From: an uncultured Verrucomicrobiota bacterium
GTDB lineage: Bacteria; Verrucomicrobiota; Verrucomicrobiia; Limisphaerales; UBA9464
DNA: 39,829 nucleotides
Assembly: GCA_903835555.1 (NCBI GenBank)
Contig: CAILNN010000107.1
Coordinates: 1-39,829 of the forward strand
Direction of reading: 5' to 3'
The notes beneath the pieces were generated by a model. That model was not told where the DNA came from. It did no database searches and was given only the letters and a program-made list of their open reading frames with translations. Positions within the stretch are counted from its first letter, which is position 1, and every line of letters begins with the position of its first letter. The translations under genes and the position numbers were made by a program. Below are positions 14,269-23,395 of the stretch, one piece after another.

Positions 14269-15555
14269 ATGGACGTTCGACTTCCGAAAATCGGCGACAG
14301 TGCGGATAGCGGCACCGTCGTGAGCATTTTGGTTAAACCCGGTGACACCATCACCGCCGGCCAAACCGTGATTGAGTTGGAGCAGGAAAAGGCGGTGGCG
14401 CCGATTCCATCGAGCGCCGGGGGAAAGGTCCTCGAAATCAAGGTGAAGGAGGGCGACAAGATTTCGGTGGGAACCGTCCTGTTGACCCTTGAGGGAGCCT
14501 CTGGGGCCGCTGCGTCAGCTTCGTCCGCACCCGCTGTGAAAGCCAGCGCACCGCGGTCGAGCCGTCCCGCCCCCGTTGAATTGCCTGATGACGAAGAGGA
14601 TGTCGTCGTTGAAGACGAATCGGAGGAAGGTCCAGTCGGGCCTGCATCTCCCTACGTCCGAAAGGTAGCCCGCGATCTCGGGCTCAAATTAAGCCGTGTG
14701 CGCGGAAGCGGTGCTGGTGGCCGTATTGTCTTGGACGACCTTGCTCGGTACGTGTCCCGCTTGGAACGGGCGGTTGCCCGGGCTGGACGCCATGCAGAAG
14801 AGCCCAAGGGTCTGGTTTACCCCCTGGTCAACCAGGATTTCAGCTTGTTCGGTCCGGTGACCTCGGAGCCGTTAAGCGCACTGCGGAAAGTGATTTCGCA
14901 GCGGATGGTCGAAAACAAAGTGACGTTGCCGCATGTCACCCAGTTCGACGACGCTGACATGAGCCGGATCGAGGAGTTGCGGAAACGGTTTAAAGCGGCG
15001 TACGAGGCAAAGGGCGTGAAGCTTTCGCCGACCCCGTTCCTAATCAAGGCGCTGGTTTCCGTGCTCAAACGGCATCCCAAATTCAACGCCAGCATCAACG
15101 AAGTTGCTGAGACGCTGGTTCTAAAACACTACTACCATATTGGCATCGCCGTTGATACCGAAGCCGGATTGTTGGTCCCTGTCTTGCGCGACGCCGACAA
15201 GAAGTCGCTGTTGGAAATCGCCCGTGAATTGGCGGTGGTGGCGGAAAAGGCGCGCGACCGCAAGGTGTCGGCGGATGACATGAAGGGGGGCACGTTTACG
15301 ATATCGAATCAGGGCGCTATCGGGGGAAGTTATTTTACCCCCGTGATCAACAAGCCTGAGACGGCCATTTTGGGGTTGGGAAAGACCCGCCTGAAACCGG
15401 TGGTCACGGCTACCGGGAGCATTGAGGCTCGCCCGCTCTTGCCATTGACCATCAGCTATGACCATCGGGTCATTGATGGGGGTGGTGCCGCTCGGTTCAC
15501 CATCGATCTGGTGAAAGCCATTGAGGAGTTCCCCGAGCAAGACGCTGCTCTCTAA
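14269..15555 (+). CDS. aceF: Dihydrolipoyl acyltransferase (E2) of a 2-oxoacid dehydrogenase complex
   Basis: The 428-residue protein starts MDVRLPKIGDSADSGTVVSI. It has one lipoyl domain (residues 1-78, with the acceptor Lys in LEQEKAVAPIPS), an Ala/Pro/acidic linker, a peripheral-subunit-binding domain (SPYVRKVARDLGLKLSRVRG, about 125-160) and the catalytic acyltransferase domain with ISYDHRVIDGGGAARF near the end. A GTG at 14239 would add ten residues and is less likely. The lpd gene follows after 27 nt. The E1 genes are not in the window. The acyl specificity is most likely pyruvate, but this is inferred from general likeness only. Confidence 0.9.
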   Translation: MDVRLPKIGDSADSGTVVSILVKPGDTITAGQTVIELEQEKAVAPIPSSAGGKVLEIKVKEGDKISVGTVLLTLEGASGAAASASSAPAVKASAPRSSRPAPVELPDDEEDVVVEDESEEGPVGPASPYVRKVARDLGLKLSRVRGSGAGGRIVLDDLARYVSRLERAVARAGRHAEEPKGLVYPLVNQDFSLFGPVTSEPLSALRKVISQRMVENKVTLPHVTQFDDADMSRIEELRKRFKAAYEAKGVKLSPTPFLIKALVSVLKRHPKFNASINEVAETLVLKHYYHIGIAVDTEAGLLVPVLRDADKKSLLEIARELAVVAEKARDRKVSADDMKGGTFTISNQGAIGGSYFTPVINKPETAILGLGKTRLKPVVTATGSIEARPLLPLTISYDHRVIDGGGAARFTIDLVKAIEEFPEQDAAL

Positions 15556-15582
15556 ACCGTGGCTCTCTAATTTTGACCATAC

Positions 15583-17016
15583 ATGGACCCAATTCAGACT
15601 GAGCTTGTCGTCGTAGGTGGAGGGCCGGGAGGCTACGCCGCTGCATTCTATGCGGCGGATTTGGGGCAGCGCGTGATCCTGGTGGAAAAGGATGCGCGAC
15701 TGGGCGGAGTGTGTATGAACCGCGGTTGTATCCCGTCCAAGGCCCTGCTGAATGCGGCGCATACAATTACCGCAGCTCGGGAGTCAGCACACCGAGGAAT
15801 CACATTCGGGTCCCCTGTCATTGACGTCAATCAGCTCCGCGCTTGGAAAGAGTCGATCGTCTCCAAGCTGGGCCAGGGAATTTCCAGCTTGGCCAAGATG
15901 CGCGGCGTGACCGTAATTCACGGTCGAGGGCATTTCGAGGACTCAGAGACCCTTCGAGTGGAGACGTCGTCCGGCCAGCAATTGGTGAAGTTTCAGCGAG
16001 CCATTGTGGCGGTCGGTTCTCGTCCGGCGTTGCCGGCGGCTTTTGATCTGGGCAACCCACGAGTGATGACTTCCACCGAGGCCCTGGAGGTTCCCGAGAT
16101 TCCGACTACGCTCCTGATCATCGGTGGTGGCTATATCGGGATGGAGCTGGGAACAGTCTATGCCACCTTGGGGTCCAAGGTAACGGTGATCGAGGCCACG
16201 GAAACCATTCTGGCTGGTGCCGATGCCGATCTCATTCGACCGGTGGTTGCTTTCGCCCGCAAAGCGTTTCACGAAACCCGGTTGAAGGCCAAGGTCAAGT
16301 CGATGCAGACCGTGGGTCATCAAATCAAAGTGACCAGCGAATACGAGGGACGGATTTTCGAAGAACTCTATGACCGAGTTCTGGTTTCCGTAGGGCGTAC
16401 TCCTAATAGCAAGGATTTGGGTCTGGAGAACACGGCGGCAAAGCTGGACGAAAAAGGCTTTCTTCAAGTGGACGAGCGGATGCAGACCGCCGACCCGAAG
16501 ATTTCGGCCATCGGCGACATCGCTGGTGGGATATTGCTGGCGCATAAGGCGAGCCGGGAAGCGCGCGTAGCGGTGGAGGCTATCTATGGTGAAGGTAAGC
16601 CGATCAATCGGGACTATGTCATTCCGGCAGTGGTATTTACCGATCCGGAGATTGCCTGGGTTGGATTGACCGAGAACGAGGCGAAGCAGAAGAACATGAC
16701 TGTCAATGTTGCCAAGTTCCCATGGGGTGCCAGTGGCCGGGCGTTGACCTACGACCGAGTGGATGGCTTGACCAAGTTGATCTTGGAGCCAGAAACGAAT
16801 CGGATTCTGGGCGTAGGCTTGGTGGGGCATGGTGCTGGGGAATTGATTGGCGAGGCGACCGTTGCCATCGAAATGGGGGCAACTGCGGAAGATTTGGCAG
16901 CCATTGTTCACCCTCACCCGACCCTTTCAGAAACGATCATGGAGGCGGCGGAGGTATTTTTTGGCCACGCAACCCACGTTTTCACCCGAAAAAAAGTAGA
17001 TTCCCAACCTCACTGA
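15583..17016 (+). CDS. lpdA: Dihydrolipoamide dehydrogenase (E3)
   Basis: The 477-residue flavoprotein has the FAD dinucleotide fold ELVVVGGGPGGYAAAFYAA, the redox disulfide in GGVCMNRGCIPSKALLN, the NAD-binding fold LLIIGGGYIGMELGTVYATLG, the second FAD motif ISAIGDIAGGILLAHKA and the catalytic HPHPTLSETIMEAAE at the C-terminus. It reoxidises the lipoyl group of E2 and passes electrons to NAD+. It directly follows the E2 gene, with a 27-nt gap, and likely shares its transcript. All active-site residues are in place. Confidence 0.95.
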   Translation: MDPIQTELVVVGGGPGGYAAAFYAADLGQRVILVEKDARLGGVCMNRGCIPSKALLNAAHTITAARESAHRGITFGSPVIDVNQLRAWKESIVSKLGQGISSLAKMRGVTVIHGRGHFEDSETLRVETSSGQQLVKFQRAIVAVGSRPALPAAFDLGNPRVMTSTEALEVPEIPTTLLIIGGGYIGMELGTVYATLGSKVTVIEATETILAGADADLIRPVVAFARKAFHETRLKAKVKSMQTVGHQIKVTSEYEGRIFEELYDRVLVSVGRTPNSKDLGLENTAAKLDEKGFLQVDERMQTADPKISAIGDIAGGILLAHKASREARVAVEAIYGEGKPINRDYVIPAVVFTDPEIAWVGLTENEAKQKNMTVNVAKFPWGASGRALTYDRVDGLTKLILEPETNRILGVGLVGHGAGELIGEATVAIEMGATAEDLAAIVHPHPTLSETIMEAAEVFFGHATHVFTRKKVDSQPH

Positions 17017-17334
17017 ATGGAGTCTGGTTGGACAGCGATTGAACGGTATTCAGCAGCCTCCCACCCGTGCAGCTCGGGGTCAGGGAGAGATAACTTGCGG
17101 GGTGGACGTGGTACGGACCGCCTCCGGCTCGACGGAGTCAAGCCCTACCGATGTTACTTTGCTTCAATAGGTTACGTTTGATTCATACGAATCCGAGGGA
17201 AAAGCAGTTATTTGGGGAAGGGGTCCGACCGGGATGAATATTTCCGATGCTGTGCTTGACCCCTGACGGTTGGTCAGAGAGGCTCCTCGAAATCGGCTCC
17301 AGTCATTCATTTGGAGCCGTACCTTACTCACTGA
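17017..17334. other. Intergenic stretch between lpdA and the FKBP gene
   Basis: No gene is recognised in these 318 bases. They contain a compact hairpin at 17126-17144 (listed separately) and a 6-bp inverted repeat GGCTCC / GGAGCC at about 17296-17319, just upstream of the FKBP start. A promoter for the FKBP gene must lie here, but no strong match is visible. Confidence 0.5.
17126..17144 (-). repeat. Small palindromic repeat-like hairpin
   Basis: Read on the minus strand, GGCTTGAC-TCC-GTCGAGCC folds into an 8-bp stem with one G-T pair. On the plus strand the same position gives a C-A mismatch, so the structure favours one strand. The surrounding GC-rich, word-like sequence looks like a dispersed intergenic repeat. 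Confidence 0.35.
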
Positions 17335-18036
17335 ATGAATTTTTTCCGCATCACCCGGCAGGTACTGCCGATTCTCGTCGTTGGCATGACCCTCGCTGAA
17401 GACCGTCCAGACCTTAAAGACCCCAAAATTCGGTCCAGCTACGCCTTGGGAGTCGATATAGGCAAGAGTGTCAAACGACAACCGCTGGAGCTGGACGCTA
17501 AAGCCATCGCAGCCGGTTTCATTGACGCCTACTCTGGAACGCCCGCGTTGACTGATGCCGAGTTGAAGGAGGTCTTGCAAAAGCTGCAAGAGGAATTCCG
17601 GACCAAAGCCATGGCCCAGCAGGCCAAAGCGGGGGCGGAAAACCAAAAGAAGGGTGAAGTCTTCCTGACGGAAAACGCCAAAAAGGATGGTGTGAAGACC
17701 ACTGCGAGTGGGCTGCAATATCAAGTGATCAAATCGGGTTCGGGGAAGACTCCGGGCAAGAAGGACACGGTGAAAGTCCATTACCACGGCACATTGATTG
17801 ACGGAACTGTGTTCGACAGTTCCGTGGATCGTGGCGAACCGATTTCATTTCCTGTTGATGGCGTGATCCCTGGCTGGACTGAGGCGCTTCAATTAATGAA
17901 GGAGGGGGATAAATGGAAGATTTTTATTCCGGCCAACCTTGCTTATGGCGAGCGTGGTGCGGGAGAAAAGATTGCCCCCAACAGTACTCTGGTGTTCGAG
18001 GTTGAACTCCTGGCCGTCGAAGGTGCCGCGAAATAG
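17335..18036 (+). CDS. Exported FKBP-type peptidyl-prolyl isomerase (Mip/FkpA-like)
   Basis: The 233-residue protein begins with a likely signal peptide (MNFFRITRQVLPILVVGMTLA). The N-terminal helical dimerisation region (SSYALGVDIGKSVKRQPLELD, through about residue 105) is typical of the Mip/FkpA group. The C-terminal FKBP domain (about 118-230) shows VKVHYHGTLIDGTVFDSS, FPVDGVIPGWTEALQLM and PANLAYGERGAG, with the usual active-site aromatic residues. It probably assists folding of periplasmic or outer-membrane proteins. There is no evident Shine-Dalgarno before this ATG, which is chosen for the signal peptide. It stands alone, with long gaps on both sides. Confidence 0.9.
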   Translation: MNFFRITRQVLPILVVGMTLAEDRPDLKDPKIRSSYALGVDIGKSVKRQPLELDAKAIAAGFIDAYSGTPALTDAELKEVLQKLQEEFRTKAMAQQAKAGAENQKKGEVFLTENAKKDGVKTTASGLQYQVIKSGSGKTPGKKDTVKVHYHGTLIDGTVFDSSVDRGEPISFPVDGVIPGWTEALQLMKEGDKWKIFIPANLAYGERGAGEKIAPNSTLVFEVELLAVEGAAK

Positions 18037-18081
18037 CCGGTTTGTCGTCATCCAGTTGATCGTCATTTTCTTACACGACGA

Positions 18082-18348
18082 GGTTGACATTCGCGCCCCA
18101 ATCCTCTTGAGTCACCCCTGAAAGTGAACCGTCGAAATCACCATTGTCCGATGTCAGAGCCGCACGCCGCCTTGGCGTCCGCTTGGATTATGGGCACGTG
18201 GCGTGTCCAAGCCGTAGCAAAAATGGCCGGGCTTGGTTGGCGGAACCGAGGTGGGGATTTGGGAGTGCAGAATACAGTAGTTTAAGAGCTCAAAATCCAA
18301 GACCTCAAATCACCCGCCAGCTCCCAGTTGGCGGGTTTTTTATTTTTT
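18082..18348 (+). ncRNA. Candidate structured leader or small RNA ahead of the DMT permease
   Basis: A TTGACA box at about 18084 could start a transcript that ends at the intrinsic terminator at 18313-18348. Within it, GCTTGGA (18181-18187) pairs with TCCAAGC (18206-18212), with an inner CACG / CGTG helix (18195-18205). Further GC-rich hairpins flank this. The region has no open frame of interest. It could be a regulatory leader, whose terminator ends 28 nt before the permease start, or a separate small RNA. It matches none of the riboswitch consensus sequences or housekeeping RNA motifs I could recall. The promoter's -10 match is poor. Confidence 0.3.
18313..18348 (+). terminator. Strong intrinsic terminator ahead of the DMT permease
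   Basis: CCCGCCA and TGGCGGG form a 7-bp stem that can extend by two inner pairs, followed by TTTTTTATTTTTT. It ends 28 nt before the permease ATG and 312 nt after the FKBP stop. It therefore either ends the FKBP transcript or a small RNA, or controls entry into the permease gene. Confidence 0.85.
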
Positions 18349-18376
18349 CCGCCCTGGGATTTTACCATCCCAAGCC

Positions 18377-19330
18377 ATGACGACACCATCTATTCCCTCC
18401 GCCAAACCACCACCCATTCTATCGGTGGTGATCGCGTTCGCCGCTGTCTATCTCATTTGGGGATCGACCTATCTGGCGATTCGAATTGGCGTGCAAACGT
18501 TGCCGCCCTTTTTGCTGGCCGGTTCCCGCTTTATTTTTGCCGGTCCAGTTCTCATGTTCATTGCGGGAGTTCTGGGGGCTCCATGGCCCACTCGTCGTCA
18601 ATGGCTCGCGTCTGCGACCACCGGTTGTTTTCTGTTGGTTGGCGGAAACGGGATGGTCGTTTTAGCCGAACGCGAGGTCACTTCCTCGATCACTGCCTTG
18701 ATCATCGCCACGACTCCAGTCTGGTTTGCCCTTGGCGAATGGATTCGACCGGGCGGCCAGCGTCCCTCCCGGCGAGCCTGGATCGGGATAGCGCTTGGCA
18801 TCTCAGGAGTAGCCTACCTCTCGTTTTCCCGCCCAGCATCCGCGGGCCCGGTGACAGTCACTCTGAAAGGATTGGCTCTCCTGATTGTGGCGACCATTAG
18901 TTGGGCGACGGGGTCATTGCTGGTCAAGCATTTGGAGAAACCCAAATCACCATGGATGATGTCGGGAGCGCAGATGGCTTCAGGCGGGGCGGTATTGCTG
19001 GTGCTGGCCGGAGTGCACGGGGAAATCGCCCAGTTTTCTCCGGCGACGGTTTCCCGGGAATCCTGGATGGCATTGGCATACTTGGTGGTCTTCGGGTCCT
19101 GGGTCGGCTTTAGCGCCTATGTTTGGCTGTTGAAAGTCAGTACGGCTTCGCGGGTCTCCACCTACGCCTATGTCAATCCGGTGGTGGCGGTGTCACTGGG
19201 TTGGTTGCTACTGGGAGAAGCCTTAAGTTTTCATACCCTCATTGCCGCCGCAGTTCTTTTGGCGGGTGTTGTGATCGTGGTGTGGCCCAATCGCCCCGTA
19301 TCTGCGGCCTCCCTTTCCAAGTCCCCCTGA
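18377..19330 (+). CDS. EamA/DMT-superfamily permease
   Basis: The 317-residue membrane protein has ten hydrophobic segments arranged as two EamA repeats (about residues 18-145 and 160-300). Motifs usual for the family include [21 protein letters not shown] near the first helix (seen as consecutive short pieces), [10 protein letters not shown], and in the second repeat [19 protein letters not shown]. It resembles YedA/RhaT-type drug or metabolite exporters. The substrate cannot be assigned. It is preceded by a strong terminator and possible RNA leader, and followed after 25 nt by a glutamine amidotransferase gene. Confidence 0.88.
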   Translation: MTTPSIPSAKPPPILSVVIAFAAVYLIWGSTYLAIRIGVQTLPPFLLAGSRFIFAGPVLMFIAGVLGAPWPTRRQWLASATTGCFLLVGGNGMVVLAEREVTSSITALIIATTPVWFALGEWIRPGGQRPSRRAWIGIALGISGVAYLSFSRPASAGPVTVTLKGLALLIVATISWATGSLLVKHLEKPKSPWMMSGAQMASGGAVLLVLAGVHGEIAQFSPATVSRESWMALAYLVVFGSWVGFSAYVWLLKVSTASRVSTYAYVNPVVAVSLGWLLLGEALSFHTLIAAAVLLAGVVIVVWPNRPVSAASLSKSP

Positions 19331-19355
19331 ATTCATTACTCTACCCATTCCACTT

Positions 19356-19925
19356 ATGCTCTTGGTCATCGATAACTATGATTCCTTCACCTATAACTTG
19401 GTGCAGTACCTGGGGGAATTGGGAGTCGACATGCAGGTCCACCGTAACGACCAGATCACGCTGGATATGGCCGTCAGTCTGCGTCCCGAACGGGTGTTGA
19501 TTTCGCCCGGACCTTGCTCCCCAAAGGAAGCGGGTCTGTCGAATGACTTGATTCGGGAATTTTCCGCAAGGCGGGTACCCATCCTGGGGGTCTGCCTTGG
19601 ACACCAATGTATCGGTCACACGTTCGGTGCCAAAGTAGAGGTCAATTACCGGATGATGCATGGCAAGACGTCGCCTATCTACCATAATGGGAAGGACCTT
19701 TTTGTCGGCATGCCGAATCCGTTTGCAGCGACACGCTATCACTCCCTGGTGGTACGTCGTGAGACCATTCCGACCGAGCTGGAGGTGACGGCATGGAGTG
19801 ACGAGGATGAAATCATGGGTCTGCGCCATCGAGACCTCCCGATTTGGGGGGTTCAATTTCACCCCGAGAGCATTCTATCTGAAAGCGGTCGCCATCTCCT
19901 GGCGAACTTCCTGAAACTCTTATGA
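19356..19925 (+). CDS. trpG: Anthranilate / aminodeoxychorismate synthase glutamine amidotransferase subunit
   Basis: The 189-residue class I glutamine amidotransferase begins [19 protein letters not shown]. It has the oxyanion motif [12 protein letters not shown], the catalytic Cys in [11 protein letters not shown], and the His/Glu pair in VQFHPESI. It supplies ammonia from glutamine to chorismate-converting partners, either TrpE (tryptophan) or PabB (folate). No partner gene is in the window, so trpG and pabA cannot be told apart, and the protein may serve both. The stop codon overlaps the ptsI start by ATGA, which is an unusual operon partner. Confidence 0.9.
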   Translation: MLLVIDNYDSFTYNLVQYLGELGVDMQVHRNDQITLDMAVSLRPERVLISPGPCSPKEAGLSNDLIREFSARRVPILGVCLGHQCIGHTFGAKVEVNYRMMHGKTSPIYHNGKDLFVGMPNPFAATRYHSLVVRRETIPTELEVTAWSDEDEIMGLRHRDLPIWGVQFHPESILSESGRHLLANFLKLL

Positions 19926-21703
19926 ATCATTCCAGCGATCCCGCCAGTCCAAGCGGAGAACGGGTGCTTCGGGGCATCCCGGCCGCCGGCGGTGTCATTC
20001 ATGCACGGGTGATGGTGGTTCGGCAGGCCGCCCCAGAAGTGGTCCGCCATTCACTGCCCGCTGGGGATGCGGATGGCGAAATCAAACGTTTTCAGAACGC
20101 CCTGGTCGAGACCCGTCAGCAAATCCAGGAAATCCAACAACGGGTTAGCGAAGCGATGGGAGCGGAAGAAGCCGGGATTTTCGACGCCCATTTGTTGACC
20201 TTGGAGGACCCGACGTTGATTCAGCAGGTGGTTCGGCGGTTGACGACGGACCATGTGAATGCGGAATGGGCTTTTCACGAGGTGATTGGCCAATACGTGA
20301 CCGCTCTACAAGTGGTGGAAGATGAGTATCTGCGGGAGCGCGCGGCTGACATCCGCGATATTGGCCACCGGGTCCTCAATAATCTGATGGGATTGGCCGC
20401 TGAACAGGGTCTTGCCCGATTGTCGCAACCTTCCATCATTGTGGCCCATGATCTGGCTCCCAGCACGACGGCCATGCTGGACAGAACCAAAGTACTGGGA
20501 TTCGTCACCGAGGCCGGGGGAGTAACCAGTCATACAGCGATCATGGCCCGAAAGCTCCGTATTCCCGCGATCGTGGGCCTGCCTGAGGCAACTCGCCGTC
20601 TTCACAGTGGCGAATACGCACTGATCGACGGCCATGGAGGTTCCCTGATCGTCAACCCGACCGATGCAACGCTTTTCCAATATGGCCAGATTCGTGAACG
20701 ACGGGCGGCTTTCGATCAACGATTGAGCGACCTTCGGGACCAACCGGCCGTGACGATGGATGGTCGCCGGTTGGTGTTGGCCGCCAATATAGACGAACCG
20801 GGAGATGTGGCGGAAGCGCGTCGCGCTGGCGCTGAAGGAATCGGATTGTTTCGGACGGAATATCTGTTCCTTAAGGTGGGTGAATTACCCGACGAAGACG
20901 CTCAAACGGCTGCCTACAAGGCCGCAGTCGAAGCGGCAGCGCCGGAGGCGGTGGTGATTCGAACCCTCGATTTGGGTGGGGACAAGCTCCTCCCCGGGGC
21001 GTTGCCGGAGGCCAATCCGTTTCTGGGATGGCGGGCGATTCGAATCAGCCTGGCTCATCGGGACTGGTTTGCGGTGCAGCTCCGTTCCATTTTGCGGGCA
21101 AGCGCCCATGGCAAAGTCCGGCTCATGTACCCGATGATCTCAAGCCTGGAGGAATTGCTCGACGCGAATGCCGTTCTGGAGGAATGCCGATCGGCACTTC
21201 GGACGGAGGGTATTCCTTTTGATCCGGAGCTCGAGGTGGGTATGATGATCGAAGTGCCCGGGGCTGCATTGATTGCCAGTCAATTTGCTCCTCACGTGGA
21301 CTTTTTTAGTCTGGGTACCAATGATCTCACTCAATACACATTGGCGGTCGACCGGATGAATGAGCGGGTGGCGACGTTGCATCGCGTCGCCCATCCGGGT
21401 GTCCTGCAACTGATTCACTTGACCGTTCTTGCTGCCCGGGCTCATGGATGCTCGGTCAGCGCATGTGGCGAGGCCGCGGGGGACCCCGCATTTATTCCAC
21501 TTTTGGTGGGTTTGGGCGTTGACGAATTGAGTGCCACGGCGGCTGTCATTCCCGAGGCCAAGTTCCTGCTCCGCCGGTTGAAATACCAAGAAGCGGTGGA
21601 ATTGGCGCAAGCGGCGCTCAAAGCCGGTACCGCGAGCGAAGTCGAGCGTTTGTCGCGCAACGTGGCCGAACAGGCGGCTCCTGAATTATTTTCCGACCGG
21701 TAA
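19922..21703 (+). CDS. ptsI: Phosphoenolpyruvate-protein phosphotransferase (enzyme I)
   Basis: The 593-residue protein has the PEP-utiliser N-terminal domain with [15 protein letters not shown], the phosphorylated His in [14 protein letters not shown], and the TIM-barrel domain with [14 protein letters not shown], the metal-binding [18 protein letters not shown] and the catalytic Cys in [10 protein letters not shown]. It transfers phosphate from PEP to HPr. No HPr or EII gene is in the window. Translation starts inside the trpG stop codon. The length is close to that of E. coli EI (575). All catalytic residues are present. A nitrogen-type (PtsP) version is excluded by the lack of a GAF domain. 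Confidence 0.93.
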   Translation: MNHSSDPASPSGERVLRGIPAAGGVIHARVMVVRQAAPEVVRHSLPAGDADGEIKRFQNALVETRQQIQEIQQRVSEAMGAEEAGIFDAHLLTLEDPTLIQQVVRRLTTDHVNAEWAFHEVIGQYVTALQVVEDEYLRERAADIRDIGHRVLNNLMGLAAEQGLARLSQPSIIVAHDLAPSTTAMLDRTKVLGFVTEAGGVTSHTAIMARKLRIPAIVGLPEATRRLHSGEYALIDGHGGSLIVNPTDATLFQYGQIRERRAAFDQRLSDLRDQPAVTMDGRRLVLAANIDEPGDVAEARRAGAEGIGLFRTEYLFLKVGELPDEDAQTAAYKAAVEAAAPEAVVIRTLDLGGDKLLPGALPEANPFLGWRAIRISLAHRDWFAVQLRSILRASAHGKVRLMYPMISSLEELLDANAVLEECRSALRTEGIPFDPELEVGMMIEVPGAALIASQFAPHVDFFSLGTNDLTQYTLAVDRMNERVATLHRVAHPGVLQLIHLTVLAARAHGCSVSACGEAAGDPAFIPLLVGLGVDELSATAAVIPEAKFLLRRLKYQEAVELAQAALKAGTASEVERLSRNVAEQAAPELFSDR

Positions 21704-21779
21704 AGGAACCCATCGAAGAAAGAGGCTTTGATTCCTGGCGCTTTCATGGAGATGCTTGACCCGGTCTTTTCAACCAACC

Positions 21780-22526
21780 ATGAAAGTCATCATCCTCGCT
21801 GCCGGGTACGCTACGCGCCTCTATCCCCTGACGTTGACCCAGCCCAAGCCCTTACTCGGCGTGGCTGGCAAACCCATGGTGGATTATGTCCTGGATAATC
21901 TGGCAACGCTACCAGGGCTTGACCGGGTTTACCTGGTCACCAACGCCAAATTTGCCGAACACTTTGAACGGTGGGCGGAAAACTATCGGGCGACGAAAGC
22001 CAAGTTGAACTTTACCATCTTCAATGATGGGTCCACGGATGATTCCAACAAACTCGGAGCCATCGGCGATCTCAATCTGATTCTAGACCGGGAGAAAATT
22101 GATGATGATATCGTGGTGGTGGCGGGCGACAATCTCTTCAGTCAAACCCTCGAGGCATTCGGCACCTTTTCTCTCGCTAAAAACCAGCCTGTCCTGGGCA
22201 TCTACGACGTCGGTTCATTGGATCAAGCCCGGAAATACGGTGTGGTCGACGTCGATGCCTCTGGGCGCATCGTGAGCTTTGAAGAAAAACCGCAGCACCC
22301 AGCCAGCAGTCAGATTGGGATTGCCTTGTACTATTACCCCAAAGCCGTCCTGCCGCTCATTCGGCAATATGTGGCTGAAGGGAATAATCCTGACCAGCCT
22401 GGTCGCCTCATCCAATGGCTGTACCCGAGGACACCAGTCTATACTTGGAACGTGCCGGGACTCTGGTTTGACATCGGCTCGAAGGAAACGCTCGAAGAGG
22501 CCAATCGGATTTTCGAAAAGCATTGA
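21780..22526 (+). CDS. Sugar-phosphate nucleotidyltransferase
   Basis: The 248-residue enzyme starts MKVIILAAGYATRLYPLT, the nucleotide-binding signature of the RmlA/GlmU-N class. It also has the conserved QPKPLLGVAGKPMVDYVLD, the metal-binding Asp in VVAGDNLFS and the sugar-binding FEEKP. It joins a nucleoside triphosphate with a sugar 1-phosphate, probably for cell-envelope glycans. The sugar is unknown. A TTG at 21756 would add eight residues and is less likely. The stop overlaps the start of the downstream ATPase. Confidence 0.88.
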   Translation: MKVIILAAGYATRLYPLTLTQPKPLLGVAGKPMVDYVLDNLATLPGLDRVYLVTNAKFAEHFERWAENYRATKAKLNFTIFNDGSTDDSNKLGAIGDLNLILDREKIDDDIVVVAGDNLFSQTLEAFGTFSLAKNQPVLGIYDVGSLDQARKYGVVDVDASGRIVSFEEKPQHPASSQIGIALYYYPKAVLPLIRQYVAEGNNPDQPGRLIQWLYPRTPVYTWNVPGLWFDIGSKETLEEANRIFEKH

Positions 22527-23395
22527 GCACGCGTCCAAGCCTTGCCCGGGCACGCCTGCGCGCTGATGCCCGATCCCAATCCGCAGCCGATGCGGGTCGA
22601 CCAATCCTGGAGGTCAAACAGCTCAGTATCCGGCGCGATTCAACGGTCATATTGGACCGGGTGGATTGGTGCCTGGAACCGGGACAGCATTGGGCAATAC
22701 TGGGTGCCAACGGGTCGGGAAAGACCTCGCTGCTTTCGGCGCTCACCGGATATTTAACCCCGACGTCCGGTCAGGTTGAAGTCCTGGGCCGCCGATTTGG
22801 TGCCAGCGATTGGCGGGACCTTCGCTGTCAGGTTGGTTTGGTAAGCTCTTCGCTTCGCCAGCGGATGGCCGAGGAAGAACCGGCTTTGTTTAGTGTGGCC
22901 AGCGGTCGGTATGCGATGATCGATTTTTGGGGTGTCCCATCGGAAGAAGACCAGCGGGAAGCGCGCAAGCTTCTGGCCGAGGTTGAAGGAGCCCATTTGG
23001 AGGAGCGTCCTTGGGCGGTGCTCAGTCAGGGTGAGCGGCAGCGGGTCTTGATTGCGCGAGCCCTGATGGCGAAGCCCCGGATCTTGATATTGGACGAACC
23101 GTGTGCCGGGCTTGACCCGGTGGCCCGCGAGCGATTCTTGCAATTTGTCGAACGATGGGGCAATCAACCCGGCGCTCCGACGCTAATCCTGGTGACGCAC
23201 CATATTGAGGAAATCTGCCCCTTGTTTTCCCATGCTCTGCTTCTGCGCCAGGGAAAAGTCATCGGGAATGGACCCATTCGGTCCCTGCTCAACTCAAAGA
23301 ACCTGACGTCCGTTTTTGGCCAACATGTTCAGGTTCGTCGTGCAGCGCGGCGTTACCAGCTCACCGTAAACGGGACGAGTGAACACATCATTTGA
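22523..23395 (+). CDS. Stand-alone ABC ATPase (ModF/YlmA-like)
   Basis: The 290-residue protein has one nucleotide-binding domain: Walker A GANGSGKT, signature LSQGERQRVLIARAL, Walker B ILILDEPCAGLDP and the switch His in VTHH. The best start is a TTG that overlaps the previous stop (TTGA). No in-frame ATG exists before the Walker A region. The first 25 residues are Ala/Arg-rich and may not be translated as drawn. No permease gene is nearby, so it may serve a permease encoded elsewhere or be a soluble cassette protein. The 3' end overlaps the convergent propeller gene by 8 bp. Confidence 0.85.
   Translation: MSTRPSLARARLRADARSQSAADAGRPILEVKQLSIRRDSTVILDRVDWCLEPGQHWAILGANGSGKTSLLSALTGYLTPTSGQVEVLGRRFGASDWRDLRCQVGLVSSSLRQRMAEEEPALFSVASGRYAMIDFWGVPSEEDQREARKLLAEVEGAHLEERPWAVLSQGERQRVLIARALMAKPRILILDEPCAGLDPVARERFLQFVERWGNQPGAPTLILVTHHIEEICPLFSHALLLRQGKVIGNGPIRSLLNSKNLTSVFGQHVQVRRAARRYQLTVNGTSEHII

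Noticed and set aside
15943..16917. Long open frame (324 codons) opposite lpdA
   Set aside because: The plus strand encodes a complete lipoamide dehydrogenase with all motifs. The antisense frame has no recognisable domain.
17040..17160. Possible small gene in the lpdA-FKBP gap
   Set aside because: No start with a plausible ribosome-binding site and no protein-like composition; the palindrome there points to non-coding repeat DNA.
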